From: Apoda limacodes
Lineage: Eukaryota; Arthropoda; Insecta; Lepidoptera; Limacodidae
Assembly: GCA_946406115.1 (NCBI GenBank)
Contig: OX291553.1
Location: 6,391,001-6,455,000 of the forward strand
Direction: 5' to 3'
DNA length: 64,000 bases
Shown piece after piece: positions 38,089-49,786 of this stretch. The position numbers and the translations under genes were made by a program. Below the pieces are notes generated by a model. It was not told where the DNA came from. It was given only the letters and a program-made list of their open reading frames with translations, and made no database searches. Position 1 is the stretch's first letter. The number at the start of each line of letters is the position of its first letter.

Positions 38089-38215
38089 TTGCTATTGACA
38101 GACTGTCATTTTCCCAGAAGCACTGCCGCGTCGCGGCGTTCTGCCCGCCCACTGCCGCATCCTGCAGCCGCCGTGTCCCGCCCGCCCACGGCTACTGGAG
38201 ATATCATGGAAACGA
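38089..38215. other. Unassigned GC-rich island
   Basis: About 125 bases of strongly GC- and CpG-rich sequence (CACTGCCGCGTCGCGGCGTT, CCGCCCGCCCACGGC) in very AT-rich DNA. The internal phrase CGCCCACTGCC/CGCCCACGGC recurs. No frame is bounded by convincing splice sites on either strand. It could be a repeat fragment or a promoter-proximal island. Confidence 0.3.
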
Positions 38216-38889
38216 TTGAAATGTTTCTGAAGCAGTTAAATGTGCTTACAATTATTAATTTAAATCTAACTTAAATTATATAATGCTACTATTTAAAAAA
38301 GTGCACATCAGGATCTAAAAGAAGTTTAAAATTGTCAGAATATGAACAGCATAGCCTATATCCATTCTAAATTTCTATGATAATTTTATTCTGCAGCTTT
38401 TAAACATAAATAACGGTTGACAACGGTACATATATTGAAAATTATGGCATACGAATATTTAAGTATAAAATAAACAAATTTAGGGGTAGTTCCCCTGTGG
38501 CAGACACTTAAGGCTCGTCCAGTCGCTTACGACCTTCAGAGCTCTTTTCTGTTTATGATAAATAATAAAAACATAATTAAAAAAAAAAAACAAGAAAACC
38601 AAATTATTCCTTAGTGCTTTTGAAATGTAGGTAAATATATTTTTATACTGTTTTAAAAAAATGCAGAAGTAATAGGGTTACAACTAAAAGCTGAAGGAGG
38701 TGAGTTAAGGGTTTTTTTTTCTTTTTTCCTGTAAATAAAAATGGAGCTTAGATATAAGCATGTTAATCCGTCAAGCTTGTAGATTACTATTTATTTAAAT
38801 GTCAATAAAACTTGAAAGCTATACGATTTGTTAATAAACGAAAAGTGTTTTTTTGTCTGTGAGTATTAGTACCGGACACTATAAACTTT

Positions 38890-39030
38890 TTGTTTTATAC
38901 TACTAAGGTGGCAAACAAGCTTGCGGTCCGCCTGATGGTAAGTGGTCACCCACCGCAGCCAATGGACGCTTGCAAAAACAGGGGCAACACTCGCGCGTTG
39001 CCGACCCTTTAAATATCTAATAATAATAGA
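38890..39030 (-). mobile_element. LINE 3' end fragment
   Basis: Minus-strand frame YLKGRQRASVAPVFASVHWL then TYHQADRKLVCHLSSI, overlapping the ACCATCAGGCGGACCGCAAG and GTTTGCCACCTTAGTAGTAT landmarks. The ORF2 C-terminal region is degraded. Confidence 0.65.
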
Positions 39031-39424
39031 AGGCCTAAGGCTAAAAATTGTATAAATTTTTTTACAATTGTTAGTCACATTTTTCTGATCCTTTAGGTAT
39101 TTTGGTACAAGCTTCGTGAGCCTATGCAAGACAGTTTGATGACTATATAGTCCCTATCATCAAACATATCACTTAAATATTTATCGATACACTATTTTGG
39201 GACACTTTAACTTTTAATCACTCCCGATTTTTTAGTGCACGAGACTGACAAAATTATCACATAGCGTTTGCGCATTGTTCCAACATTTGCCCTCCTGGGC
39301 CCTGGCATTGTGGCATCGAATCGACTTCTTCAGATAGAACATGTGTCCGGTGGAACTTCACCTACTTATAATCCATTATTAACCGACTTCAAAAAAGGAG
39401 GTAGATACGTGCTTTGTACCGGCT

Positions 39425-39475
39425 GGTTGTTATGTGGAACGTTGTTAAGTGGAACGTTGTTATGTGGAACGCACC
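39425..39475. repeat. Short GTGGAACGTTGTTA tandem repeat
   Basis: Three copies of a unit GTTGTTATGTGGAAC of 15-17 bases, just after AACCGACTTCAAAAAAGGAG, the start of a common lepidopteran dispersed repeat. Non-coding. Confidence 0.6.
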
Positions 39476-40224
39476 TCACGTACGTAGCGTTTCGTGACAA
39501 TACCACAGAGGTCGTCACGTAGTTAGTATATGATGATGACCTATTGTAAAAACATAAAGTTTTTGCCTTATTTAGATTTAAAATTAAGATTAATAAAACG
39601 CTTAACTATACCTTATATAGGTTGATGTAGGTACTGCGTTAGTTTTTTGTGGTTGAGGCTTTTTTGAGAGTGCTTGTGCCAGTATAGAAAACTTTCGGAA
39701 CTACAATACAACAGAAAGGCAGTTTATCTTTCTACTTGTATTATTACACTTGTTTTAGATCCTTACTTTTAATGTCCATCTATATTTCCTAGCTATAATT
39801 TGGGGCTCCCTTAGGTCCCTTTAGAGGAGATAAGGACAGACAGACGTGGTCCATGTAGGTAAATAAACAGTACCAATTTGAGGTAAGTAATCGTCTTGCA
39901 GTTTTTAATATTAATTGGGTAGCACTTCACCGTGGCTTCACCTGTCACTTAAGAAAAAAGAAAATTTGGAAGCAGAGTGTGGTTGTTAACCACCGGACTA
40001 TTGCACTTTACGTACTTTTTGTTGTACCAACCTACAACTCAAATTGTTCTACCCTCACTGATTTTGGCACTTTTAAACTAGTCTTGCTACTGGGTTTGCA
40101 TACATAAAAACATAATACTATATCTTGTGTAGGTTTTTGGTAAAATTTGTTTTTCTTGTATTTAATAGTAGGTTTTATTCAATTGAATTTTGTTTCGTTT
40201 AATATTTAACATTTTTTTGTTTTT

Positions 40225-42370
40225 TATAATAAAATGGCCACATCTAGTCCTGTTTTGGCTGTTTTGCGTTGGTGCGTAACGGCTGCAGCCTTAATTACAA
40301 GGTAGGACAAAAGCGATGCCCTACTTCATCGGCATGAGCAGCTTAATAAGATGATGAACGCCATTCGAGATGCATATGAGCAAGCCTTTGTAGGCTTGCC
40401 GGAGGAAGATGTGGCCAAGCTTACCGCAGATTTAGACCAGGCTGAATTGTGGTCAGGGTTGCACAGATTCGTCCGCCTGAGGCTAAGACCATTGTCCCTA
40501 AGGACGAATGTGTGAAGTCTATGACGGTTACTTCGGGGGATTCCTTGTTCCTTGCCAAATTTAAATCTACCTAAATTTTATGGCGCTCCTTTACAAATAG
40601 GTTCTCACTCTTCCTCCTCTTTTTGACATTGCTCTCCTCCCTCTTCTCCACCTCGCTCTTCCCCTCGTACATGGTGTGCCTCAGGTGGGGGTCGCCTTCG
40701 AATTCGAGCGCCTTTGACCCCTCCTAAGTTGCCTTCGGATAGGGGCGCTTTACCTCCCGCTCCTCCTACTATGCGAAAAGTAAGTATTGCGTCCCTTCTT
40801 GACTCTCAAGAGTCCTAATCGTTTGAGCAGGAAGCGCACACTGCAAACAAGAGGTTTTCACCGTCTATTGCGGAGTACCCGAGATTGGGATATTACCCGC
40901 CTCAATTTTATAGTTCAAGACTTCAAGCTCCTTATCGGCCCCATACTTCGGCGTTCATAAGGCGTCCACTTTATATTGCTGGTTGGCAGCTTTCACCACG
41001 GTGGGATCGTCTGCCGCCTAAATTATGTTCACTGCCATATAGTCCATCACAGCGTTGACTACCAAATTACCACCGCTAACAATTGTGCTTCCCCCTGCTC
41101 AGATTCGAGGCATCTTGTCCTGTGCCTCCTTTGTGGTATTACGAGCATTAGTCGATTCGGGTTCTCAGGAATGCTTGGTATAGACCATTTTGGTAAGCAA
41201 GCTAAAGCTACAGCTGTCAGCGGCTCCGGATTCTACTCGTGGCCTAAGTTCTCAAGTCTTGAACGTCAGGTTTCTATTGTTCTTACTGACTGCCCATAAT
41301 TTTCTTATTTGTTTGACTATTTCAGCCATGATGATAGATGACCTCTTGGGTAATCATCCCCAAGTTTTGCTAACGCCAGAAATTACTTAATTGACAAAGG
41401 GTCTAGCTATCATCTTCCCAGTTCGGTGGATCTACTCCTAGGTAACGATCTTCTGGGTCAATTAAGCTTAGGACCGGCTAAGCTTCTTTAGGCCGGTGGG
41501 TTAGTTTCCACAGATTTCGGTTATCCCATAATTGGCCCAGCACTTCTAATTTGTGCCTCGCTTCAGGCTGTTAGGCTCCTCGGTATGTCCCTTGCAGATG
41601 CAGTTCAGCGCTTTTGACAAGTAGAAGTTGCAGGAGCAACTCCTAGGTCTGTCCCAGCTGATGAAAATGGCCCTTAATCAGTGTCTTCACTCGGAATTCA
41701 AATTGCACCTATATATTCATGACATCCTGGCCAATTTTTTGAGACATCAGGTAGTTGTAGTAGAAGTATTTGCTGATATTCATAAGATGTTTCGTGAGAT
41801 GGTGATCTATTTATTGATTCTCTGGCAATAAAATCTTGCGTTACCCATGACCACCTTTCAGTTGACCACCAATACCTACGGTCTTAGGTCTGCTAGAGCT
41901 TGCTGATAGGGAACGTGTTCACATCCCTCGCGCTGCATCTGTATAGATATAGCGTATTGTATAGCGACGTCAACGTTAAAGATATCTGCCTCTACGATTG
42001 AGGAGGCACTGATTCTCCGCGATGAGCTCATTGAAATTCTCTGTGCCGGCAGATATGAGCTTCAGAAATGTATTTCCAAATCTCTTGATCTCCTCGATGG
42101 TCTCACTGAGGAGTTCCAGCAGAATCCTCTCAACCTTCAGAATGTCCACACTTTTTTATTAGTAGCAATTCTTGAAGATCTGGACTCGCCTATCAAATGA
42201 GCTTGTATTAACGTGTGTTACTACCGCCAGCCAAGTAACTTTCCCGTACTTTAAAACTGCGGTCTTTAAGGTCGTACGTCTGTCACTGACTTTAGCTTAC
42301 TCGTATCTCCACACGCATGGTGTGCGCTTGCTCGCTGTGCTCCGATGTACTGACACGGGGTAGATCACGG
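40225..42370 (+). mobile_element. BEL/Pao LTR retrotransposon remnant
   Basis: Recognisable blocks in the correct order on the plus strand, broken by many stops and frameshifts. A gag-like segment from an ATG at 40234 has LNKMMNAIRDAYEQAF, then LPNLNLPKFYGAPLQI at 40552-40599. A Pro/Ser-rich stretch follows. The aspartic protease region has ALVDSGSQECLV (catalytic D-S-G at 41154-41162) and VDLLLGNDLLGQL near 41424-41462. A reverse transcriptase segment EEALILRDELIEILCAG lies near 42000-42050. The protease and EEALILRDEL block are typical of BEL/Pao pol. I found no LTRs or integrase end. It is a dead, internally rearranged copy. Confidence 0.7.
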
Positions 42371-42848
42371 CGGTGGTCAGATGCAAACAAAGGCTTTTAT
42401 TGGCTGTTGCAAAGTCATTGACATTGGTTCATTCGCCGTCTTTGATTGCTTTCTTTTAGCAAGAGTAATAAACGTTTTCTACAAAATCCTATAAAATCTC
42501 TGTAGATTCCTTTAAAAAATCTTCTGTATTGGATAAGGATCTGAAACTAGCTGAATGGATGCAATGCGAAATTAGACGGCGAGCTGCAACGGTAAAGCCT
42601 CATTTATTTTTTCTTGATAGCAAAGATTTCTGGCAAAAAAATGCACGCCATATCAGATCCGCCTTTTTGAATTTTAAAAAAATAATAAAGATTTGAATTC
42701 AGCACCCTCAAAAACGACTTCGTTAAAAGTTTAAACTAACAGAACTTGGTTTCATCAAATTTTTTGCACCAATGGGCACTAGCCCATTGAAAGTTTGGGC
42801 GAGGCATTGAGAGTCAGGGGCAGGCATTTTGAATCAGGGGGAAGCATT

Positions 42849-43260
42849 GGCATGTAGTGTAGACATAGAACAGGTGCTCGATCGGGTTTGGAACTGAGAT
42901 CTATCGAAGTTGCCATCTTACGGACTGCCTGAGGGTTTGTGCGGGGAGTTTTGTGGGGAGAAGTAGTTAACGGTAGTTGGTCTGATAGTATGGACATTAA
43001 TGCTTGTGTCCCGCAACGCTCTGTGCTGTCTCCTACACTGTTTCTACTGCATATCAATGAGATGTTGTACATCGACATCATACATTGCTATGCAGATGAT
43101 AGTACTAGACAGACGTCCTGTTGAGGAGAAACACCAAATACTAAAATCGAGACCACTCTGTCTAAGGTCACTGTCTAGATACGAGAAAACTTGGTATGAT
43201 TGAACAGTACCAAATCACAAATCTGCGCATTCAGCGCCAAAAAAATCCCATCCAGTTAGG
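42849..43260 (+). mobile_element. LINE reverse-transcriptase fragment (decayed)
   Basis: Plus-strand relics of ORF2 RT: LACSVDIEQVLDRVWN, KLPSYGLPEGLC, PQRSVLSPTLFLLHINEM and IHCYADDSTR, in different frames. YADDS is the catalytic-site box. The same family, better preserved, is at 61840-62770, and both begin at the same GCATTGGCATGTAG point. It lies about 500 bases beyond the BEL/Pao remnant. The clade is CR1/Jockey-like, judged from motif style only. Confidence 0.7.
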
Positions 43261-43324
43261 TATTACATTTCCAGAACACACACTTTACCATCCCCTTCGC
43301 CATTTATTAACCGATTTGGATATT

Positions 43325-43435
43325 TTTTTCTATACCAAGGTGGCAAACAAACTTGCGGTCCGCCTGATGTCAAGCGGTCACCCTAAGCAAACATACGGAC
43401 ACTTGTAACACCAGGGGCATTACTCGCGAGTTTGA
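43325..43435 (-). mobile_element. LINE 3' end fragment
   Basis: Minus-strand copy of the family with CATCAGGCGGACCGCAAGTT and GTTTGCCACCTTGGTATAG. It is shorter and more diverged than the copies at 22722 and 44988. Confidence 0.6.
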
Positions 43436-44429
43436 AAATTATTTTTGAAAAATCTCCTTTCTTGAAGAACACCATATTGTGGCTAGACGAATTAAGACTA
43501 CATAGCTAGCGCCAGCTTGTTGACACTAATGTACTTATGTATGTATCATCGTGAAGACAAATAATGTAGCATTTCACTATGATTTTTCATAGCTACTTTT
43601 GTAATCACAGATTAATTTTGCATAAGATTAGGAGAGGATCAAAATTAATTGAAACTACAATTGCGTCGTTGGCAATATTTTGTATTTCAACTCATTAATT
43701 GCTTTGTAATATCTATACAAAATTAATATAATCTACTACGCTTATATAAATAAATAGTATCTTATGTAACGCTATACATTTTAAAATATAATACTGTCTT
43801 TTGGAATTAACTTAAATTTAATAGTACCATTAGCAGCAAAGTAATTATACATTTTACCCAGCTCTGAAAATGTATAAAACTTTGCTGAATATTACAAGCG
43901 ATAATACTATGAAAAACAGATTCAAAAAGGCAAGTTCTTTTGTAGTTAATTGAAATAAAAATCTCTTTACTAAGATTGGCAATATAGAATGTTAGATAGC
44001 ACATATTTCGAAAACGTTTTTAAAAAGATTAAATTTTTCTGGTTGTTTCAAAATCTGTAGATATTTTTAAGATACATATTTGAATTACAATTTGTGCTAT
44101 GAATATGACTTAAGTTATACAATTGTTAAACAGATTAAAAATAGCCTTATATAACTAATATTGACTAGAGTAATGGAATAGAATGATGTATTATGACATA
44201 TACGAGTTCCTTTGTAAGCATTAACAAATACGTCATTTATCAAAAATCACAGTAAAATCTTGAATATGAAAAGATAGTTAGGAAAAGTTGATATTATAAT
44301 GGAAAAATTTATAACAATAATATAATTATATAGTCTACAATGTATATGAATATTATTTACACAAATAACTTACAATTTATATTATTATTATGTTAGGGTA
44401 AGATTAATAAATGATGTTTAACTACTGGT

Positions 44430-44528
44430 CAGTAAGGTGTACGCAGTTAAATATGTAGGTTTCAGTAAGGTGTACGCAGTTAAATATGTAGGTTTCAGTA
44501 AGGTGTACGCAGTTAAATATGTAGGTTT
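44430..44528. repeat. Three identical 33-bp repeats downstream of sNPF
   Basis: Units at 44430-44462, 44463-44495 and 44496-44528 show no differences. Each starts CAGTAAGGTGTACGCAGTTA and ends AATATGTAGGTTT. They lie 52 bases beyond the sNPF stop codon in the gene's downstream direction, so they are probably inside its 3' UTR. Confidence 0.95.
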
Positions 44529-44580
44529 TTATTGAATGGAGCGGAGAGTTCTAAGCTAATGTGTCGATATGTTGGTTTCT

Positions 44581-44643
44581 TTATTCCTGTTGCCTCTCGT
44601 CTTCTGCGGACCCACTCGCTTTCACTTCTTTAGGCAGGGTTGA
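44581..44643 (-). CDS. sNPF: sNPF precursor, last coding exon
   Basis: Minus-strand exon after acceptor AATTTTTTTCAG, phase 0. It encodes STLPKEVKASGSAEDERQQE followed by TAA at 44581-44583. This is the acidic C-terminal spacer of the precursor, with no peptide. The stop codon overlaps an AATAAA hexamer (44580-44585 on the minus strand). A second AATAAA-like string follows about 50 bases further on (near 44529). Confidence 0.88.
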   Translation of the reverse strand, partial: STLPKEVKASGSAEDERQQE

Positions 44644-44987
44644 CTGAAAAAAATTACAACTGAAGATGTTATTAAAGGTCAAAATCTTTGTAAACTACCC
44701 CTTTGTAAAATGGGTATTAGTTTACTTTACAGTAAGTACATTTTTAACAAAAATATGTAGGTAAGTAAAATCTTGGCAAAAGAAAATTAAACGCATTATA
44801 TTTGTCAATGTTAGGTACATTATATTATTTTTTCTTAATATATAATTATTGTAACTTGCTTCTGCCCGCGACATCGTCTGATTTCACCTACCAAAATACC
44901 ATAATTCTCATACAAATTTTTATCTCCTATTTCGCCGTCTCAGGGATAATTTTAAAAAAATGGTGAAACACATCAATCTTAATTTTT

Positions 44988-45215
44988 TTATACCACTAAG
45001 GTGGCAAACAAGCTTTCGATCTGCCTGATGGTAAGCGGTTACCGTAGCCTATGGACGCTTGCAACACCAGGGGTATCACTCGTGCGTTGCCGACCCTTCA
45101 GAAATCTAGTAACTCCTTTCGTGATGAACCCCATACTGTATTTCTTGGAGAGAACCTTGGCAGGGAGCTCATTTCACAACCCAATCGTTAGCCTAAAGAC
45201 CAAAAACCAAATTTT
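44988..45215 (-). mobile_element. LINE 3' end with ORF2 C-terminus
   Basis: The minus-strand frame reads NELPAKVLSKKYSMGFITKG then VTRFLKGRQRTSDTPGV, through the 3' landmarks and a short A tail (plus-strand T run at 44982). It is the best-preserved copy of this family in the window. It lies inside the last sNPF intron (44644-45617). Confidence 0.75.
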
Positions 45216-45617
45216 ATGCAATGAGATTCAAAAATGACGACTTCCGTACCAAAGCCCAACTCCTAATTAACCATCCTAAGGGATGAATTTTACAAAATCC
45301 TTTATCATTACGCGCTCACGTAACAGAAAACTCTGTGTAAAATTTCAAGTTGTTAGACACAGAGATATCGGAGTTCTGATACAAATTTTCGTCCCCTATT
45401 TTGCCCCCTAGGGGATGATTGTCCAAAAATATTTATGTCAGTCAGTCGGTTTACTCTTTCATATAATTTGATGGCCTAATTCTTGTGGAATTTTTAATGT
45501 TGTTATGACTCGCTACTAGAGGGCGCTGCAGATCAACTTTAAGGGCAGTACAACGTCTTCCAGGCCGGCTAGTAAAGTGCATAATAGAATTTTAATTCGT
45601 CAACTAGTTGTACATAC

Positions 45618-45704
45618 TTCGTAGGGCAGCAGAAACATGTTGTTGTCAGAGCGACGTCCGAAACGTAGGCGCATAGAGGGTGCGCGCACGTCACGGTCTT
45701 GTTC
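45618..45704 (-). CDS. sNPF: sNPF precursor, APSMRLRFamide exon
   Basis: An 87-base exon (29 codons, phase 0 at both ends) between acceptor GTGTTTTCAG and donor TACGAA|GTATGTAC. It encodes EQDRDVRAPSMRLRFGRRSD followed by NNMFLLPYE. Cleavage at the monobasic R before A and at the GRR site, with the glycine as amide donor, would release APSMRLRFamide. This is a C-terminal RLRFamide of the sNPF family, known to act through a G-protein-coupled receptor in insect feeding and growth control. Length and symmetrical phase mean the exon could be skipped without a frameshift. Confidence 0.93.
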
Positions 45705-47489
45705 CTGAAAACACAATTAGTTCAGAAATTCCGGCAAATAATTGTATACTAGCTTTTGCCCGCCCTAAATTCGGTTATCGGTGTAGGATTTCAAGGGCAA
45801 CTCCTCAATTATAGAAAAAAAAGACTCACACATGACGTTTTCCTTCCCCGGGACTCAAACTATCTCCAAGCTTAATTTGCCCGCGGTTCCACCCGCCCTG
45901 TATTCGGTTATCGGCCTGATTATTGTGTCAAACTTGTAAATGGGTGCCGCCTGTGGAGGCTGGTCTGCTCTTGCAAACTTCTTGCAAACTCCTTTGTATT
46001 CTTAGTATATATTTTTATGTATATGTACGTCTGCTCTGTAATATCATATGTTAAATGAATTTTTTTTATTTTCTCGGGAGTTACATTAACTCCCGTCCCA
46101 GAGTAATTGAAGACTTTTAACGTCATCACATGGTGCGCCCCCTATGCAATCTAAAAACAATAGACAATAAAAATAGTACCTAAATTTTGATTGTTTTTTA
46201 AATCAAACTATTTACATTGTAAATCTTGTTTATTAAGTGTTTCAATACAAAATATGTATTTATTAGTTGATACACTATAGTATTATGTTTCGTTTGTGAT
46301 TTTACAAAGATTACCTATTGGACGCACGCAATAAAACAGTATTGTAATTAGTTTGTAAACCTAGTTGTAGTTACTTTACTTGACGATTCGAAAGTGTTCT
46401 TAGGATTCCATTTGAATAAAAGGATTTTGATTTTTGATTGGTATAAGATTTTAACAGCAACTCAATTATAGAAGAAAAACCGACTCACACTTGACGTTTT
46501 TAAGTAGTCTATGTCCTTTCCCGGGACTCAAACTATGTCCATGCTAAATTTGCCCGCGATTCCACCCGCCCTTAATTCGGTACAACGAGAACACCTCAAT
46601 TATAGAAAAAAAAACCAACTCACACACACTATGTAGTACAAAAGGGGGCAAAAATAATTTCTTAAGGGTTGTCCAGTCGACAACAACTTCTTCTATGAGC
46701 CGCACCAGACGCACGTAAACACTACACCCCAAATAAAATGCTTTGTTTAAATAAATTAAAAAAAAAACATAATTAAAAAAACCATAAAAACCAAATTATT
46801 CCTCATTGCTTTTAAAATAGGTAAAACATATCTTTGCAATGTTTTGATAAAAAGGTTTACAACTGGAAAAAATGGGGTGAGTTTAGAGGTTTTTGCCTTT
46901 CTTTTTTGTAAATTAAAAAGGATTTTAAGTAAAAGTATGTTAAAACGTATAGCTTGTAGACTAATATGTATTTTTTCATTTAATAAATGTCATATTTCTC
47001 AGGAATAATTCGATCACAAACTTACTCAGTTTTCAGCAATTTTGGAAATCTAAGCCGCAAATACTTAATGATGGGCGATTTAAAACGGGTAGGTGCGTAA
47101 GTAGATTCTCCTATATTTAGGATTTTTTGTTCGCATAAATGACATTGCGGTTCCATGCATGAAACTGTGGGCCAGTATTCCTTCATGTCACAAACAACAA
47201 GAGTGACTTGATTTATGTCATAAAGGCTGCACACACACGCCTGCCGCAGGTACAATCCAGGGCGCATGGCGGATGAAGCAATCTAGGAGGTTTTTCTATA
47301 CGCATGCCTGCTGTTCAGTGCATGAGAGAATGTGCTGTGATATCACACGTGTTATTTAAGGATAACCCCTTATGTTATCGAATCACTAAAGAGTTGGTAA
47401 AGTGTTCGCTATTTTATAAAGAAAAAGGAAATACTTGTTAGAGCATTATGCGAAATAAATTCATGCCCTTTATTTTCCATTTAATTATT

Positions 47490-48227
47490 TTGTAGCGGAT
47501 CGTACCGCTCCAACCAAGGCTGACGTCAGGCGTTCTAGATCGCGCTACCAAAGTTTCTTCGGTAGATCAGCATATATACAAACCAAATTGCGGTTCATAG
47601 GGATACCACCTCGCCTAGTGGGAGATTACCTCTTTCACACCGCTCCACAATTAGTATTAACCACAATAAACTACAGAAAACATCCAATCCACACAGAAGT
47701 TGACCTAGGTGGAAGGGGCGGTCTAGGAAGCAATTCAGGAAATTGCCCCTGTCTGCCTACTGACATTACAATAAGGAGTCAATTTTAGGTCATACCAGTT
47801 TGTATATGTCAAAAAGTTTAAAACTTTGCGTTTTGGAGCAGATGGAGATAGTTCGGCACAGGGATAGAGGTATAATAATTAAGGAACAACTAAATGTTTC
47901 CAATTCACCGTTATTACCTAATTTTTTTCTAATAATTACATCATCCCATCAGGTGATTAAGCCGGTTGGGGGGAGTAGTGGGGGTCGTTTATATCAGGGC
48001 AACAACAGCTGTTTTACGTCATTTGGGATTGGCAGCGAAGCGCCAGCGTATGGACCTTACCGCAGAACCGTCCCGCGCGTTGACCTCTCAACGTGCTGGG
48101 ACTTCGCCCGCGTTAATTTTCACCGCGGAAGGGAATACAACCCACATCGATCCAGAACTCCGCCTCGTGGCGTTGAGTTTTTTGGTCGCGCGCGCAGGCA
48201 CCGACGTCGCCGTGAGTCGTTTCCGCG
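47490..48227 (+). mobile_element. 5' region upstream of the Jockey-like ORF1
   Basis: Moderately GC-rich sequence beginning about GTAGCGGATCGTACCGC. It contains an open frame ending at TAA 48233-48235 (LVALSFLVARAGTDVAVSRF) that overlaps the next ATG at 48228. The first half (47490-47800) has a separate frame with IGIPPRLVGDYLFHTAPQL that I cannot place. It may be the element's 5' UTR or a different repeat it inserted beside. Confidence 0.35.
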
Positions 48228-49786
48228 ATGAGTAACGCCGGTTCGACGCGTCGCCGCCCAGCGCGAGCTATGCTCACCGTGAGACCCGCGGCGCCGAAAA
48301 TCCCAGCCTGCAAGGCAGCTAACGCTGACACCAGCTTATCGGAGCGACCCATGGAGTCCATCGAGTCACATAGTGATATCTACTCGGTGTGCACCGAGGA
48401 CGGATCGCTACTTGGTTTGCCGGCGGAAGACATAGCTAGCCCAACTAGTGAAACAATCGTCTTCCAAGACAGCACAACTGAAAGCCTGCCTCAGCAACAG
48501 AAGGACGACGTCTGGCAAAACCGAACCTGAATCGGAACTCAGGACCTCATCACCTGCAACCATGGTGGTCAGCGAGCCCATTGAGAAGCCAAAACAAGAA
48601 AAAGAAACAAATTCAAAATCATCCACGCCAGTGAGACCACCCACAGCCGCTTAGCCATCTTATGCCGATGCGGCAAAGCAAGTCAATACTGCAGCACGTC
48701 GCGAGAGAGCAGAAACGCCCCGCACCGTGCGAGATAATCTGGACAATAATAAGACAGAAAGTTTGACCATAGTGGTTGAGTGCCTTCCGGATTGGCCCAT
48801 CCACCTGAAAGCCCTGAAGGCCCAGCTTGGACACACGGTCAATGCGTGCCCCTATGAAAAAGGGGTCCGTTCTTCACCGCAGGAAGACCACGAACGTCGA
48901 GCCATCCAGCAATACCTCTCCTCGCTGGAAAGAGAGGCCAAGATTTCGTGGTTTTGCCTGCCCAGTTCTGCCACACGGTCCCTAGAGGTAGCCATCAAAG
49001 GCCTACCGACAGGAACAGATACAAAGCACATAAAAGAGGAACTGAACGCTTTGAGTCAGAATGCATTCGGGAATTTCCAGCTCTCCCAGGCCGTCGCAAC
49101 AGCCGTAGAGGCAGTCTGTACTATGTCCGCCTCCGTCAGAAGACAAATGTTATTCCAGGCATTTACAAACCTACAGAATTTCTGTGCTTGCCTGGAATCA
49201 AAATCGAGCAATGGAAAGGCGCAATGGGACCAACTCAAAGTAGGCGGTACCTAGCGTTTGGCCACTCTCACTTCCACTGATGCCAGAAACCAGCCTGCAT
49301 TCGCTGCGGGGAATGCCACTTTGCGCGCGACTGCCCGTGCCCGAAGGAGCAACGTGCGACTTGCGCTAGCTGCGGCGGTGAGCATCCAGCTTCCAGCACG
49401 ACGTGCCCTGTTTTTCGAAAAGCTAAGCAGGAAGCAGTACATCGCAGCAAGTTTAATGCAGAATCACGCCACAAGCGTGGGTCTGCTCCAACGAAGTTAG
49501 TCAGGGGGGAAACTAAAAAGAAAATCATTCCACGCACACAGGCAGCAGCAGTCCCTGAACAAGAGGAAGCAGCTACCCCAGAAAAAGGCTGTAATAAAAG
49601 GAGGAAGTGAGGAAACAGAGCGAAGCGCAGAACACTGCCTCCACCACCTCAGACGCCGCAACAAACGACGCCAGTACAAAACAAGACGCCGTCCTAAAAA
49701 CGGTGGCAAGCGGACAGGATCCGATGCAAGCGATTCTCGACGGGCTAGCTCAAATTGCTATGGCTATGGCTATAGGTGCACTATAA
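48228..49786 (+). pseudogene. Jockey-type LINE ORF1 (gag-like), disrupted
   Basis: Starts at ATG 48228 (MSNAGSTRRRPARAMLTVRP). It shifts frame near 48450-48530, has a TAG at 48652-48654, shifts again near 49040-49070, has a TGA at 49278-49280, and shifts once more near 49600 to end at TAA 49784-49786. Conserved parts include VVECLPDWPIHLKALKAQLG, YYVRLRQKTNVIPGIY and IKIEQWKG. Two CCHC knuckles follow: C-x2-C-x4-H-x4-C in CIRCGECHFARDC, then CASCGGEHPASSTTC. This order (gag-like fold, then zinc knuckles) matches ORF1 of Jockey-clade LINEs, an RNA-binding chaperone. No ORF2 follows, which is unusual because LINE copies normally keep the 3' part. It is antisense to sNPF inside its intron. Confidence 0.78.

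Noticed and set aside
40976..41831. Four plus-strand frames of 66-107 codons treated as separate genes.
   Set aside because: They are fragments of the BEL/Pao remnant; conserved blocks cross between frames.
48408..48842. Several minus-strand frames opposite the Jockey-like ORF1.
   Set aside because: They are shadows of the GC-rich plus-strand gag-like gene, which has conserved blocks and zinc knuckles.
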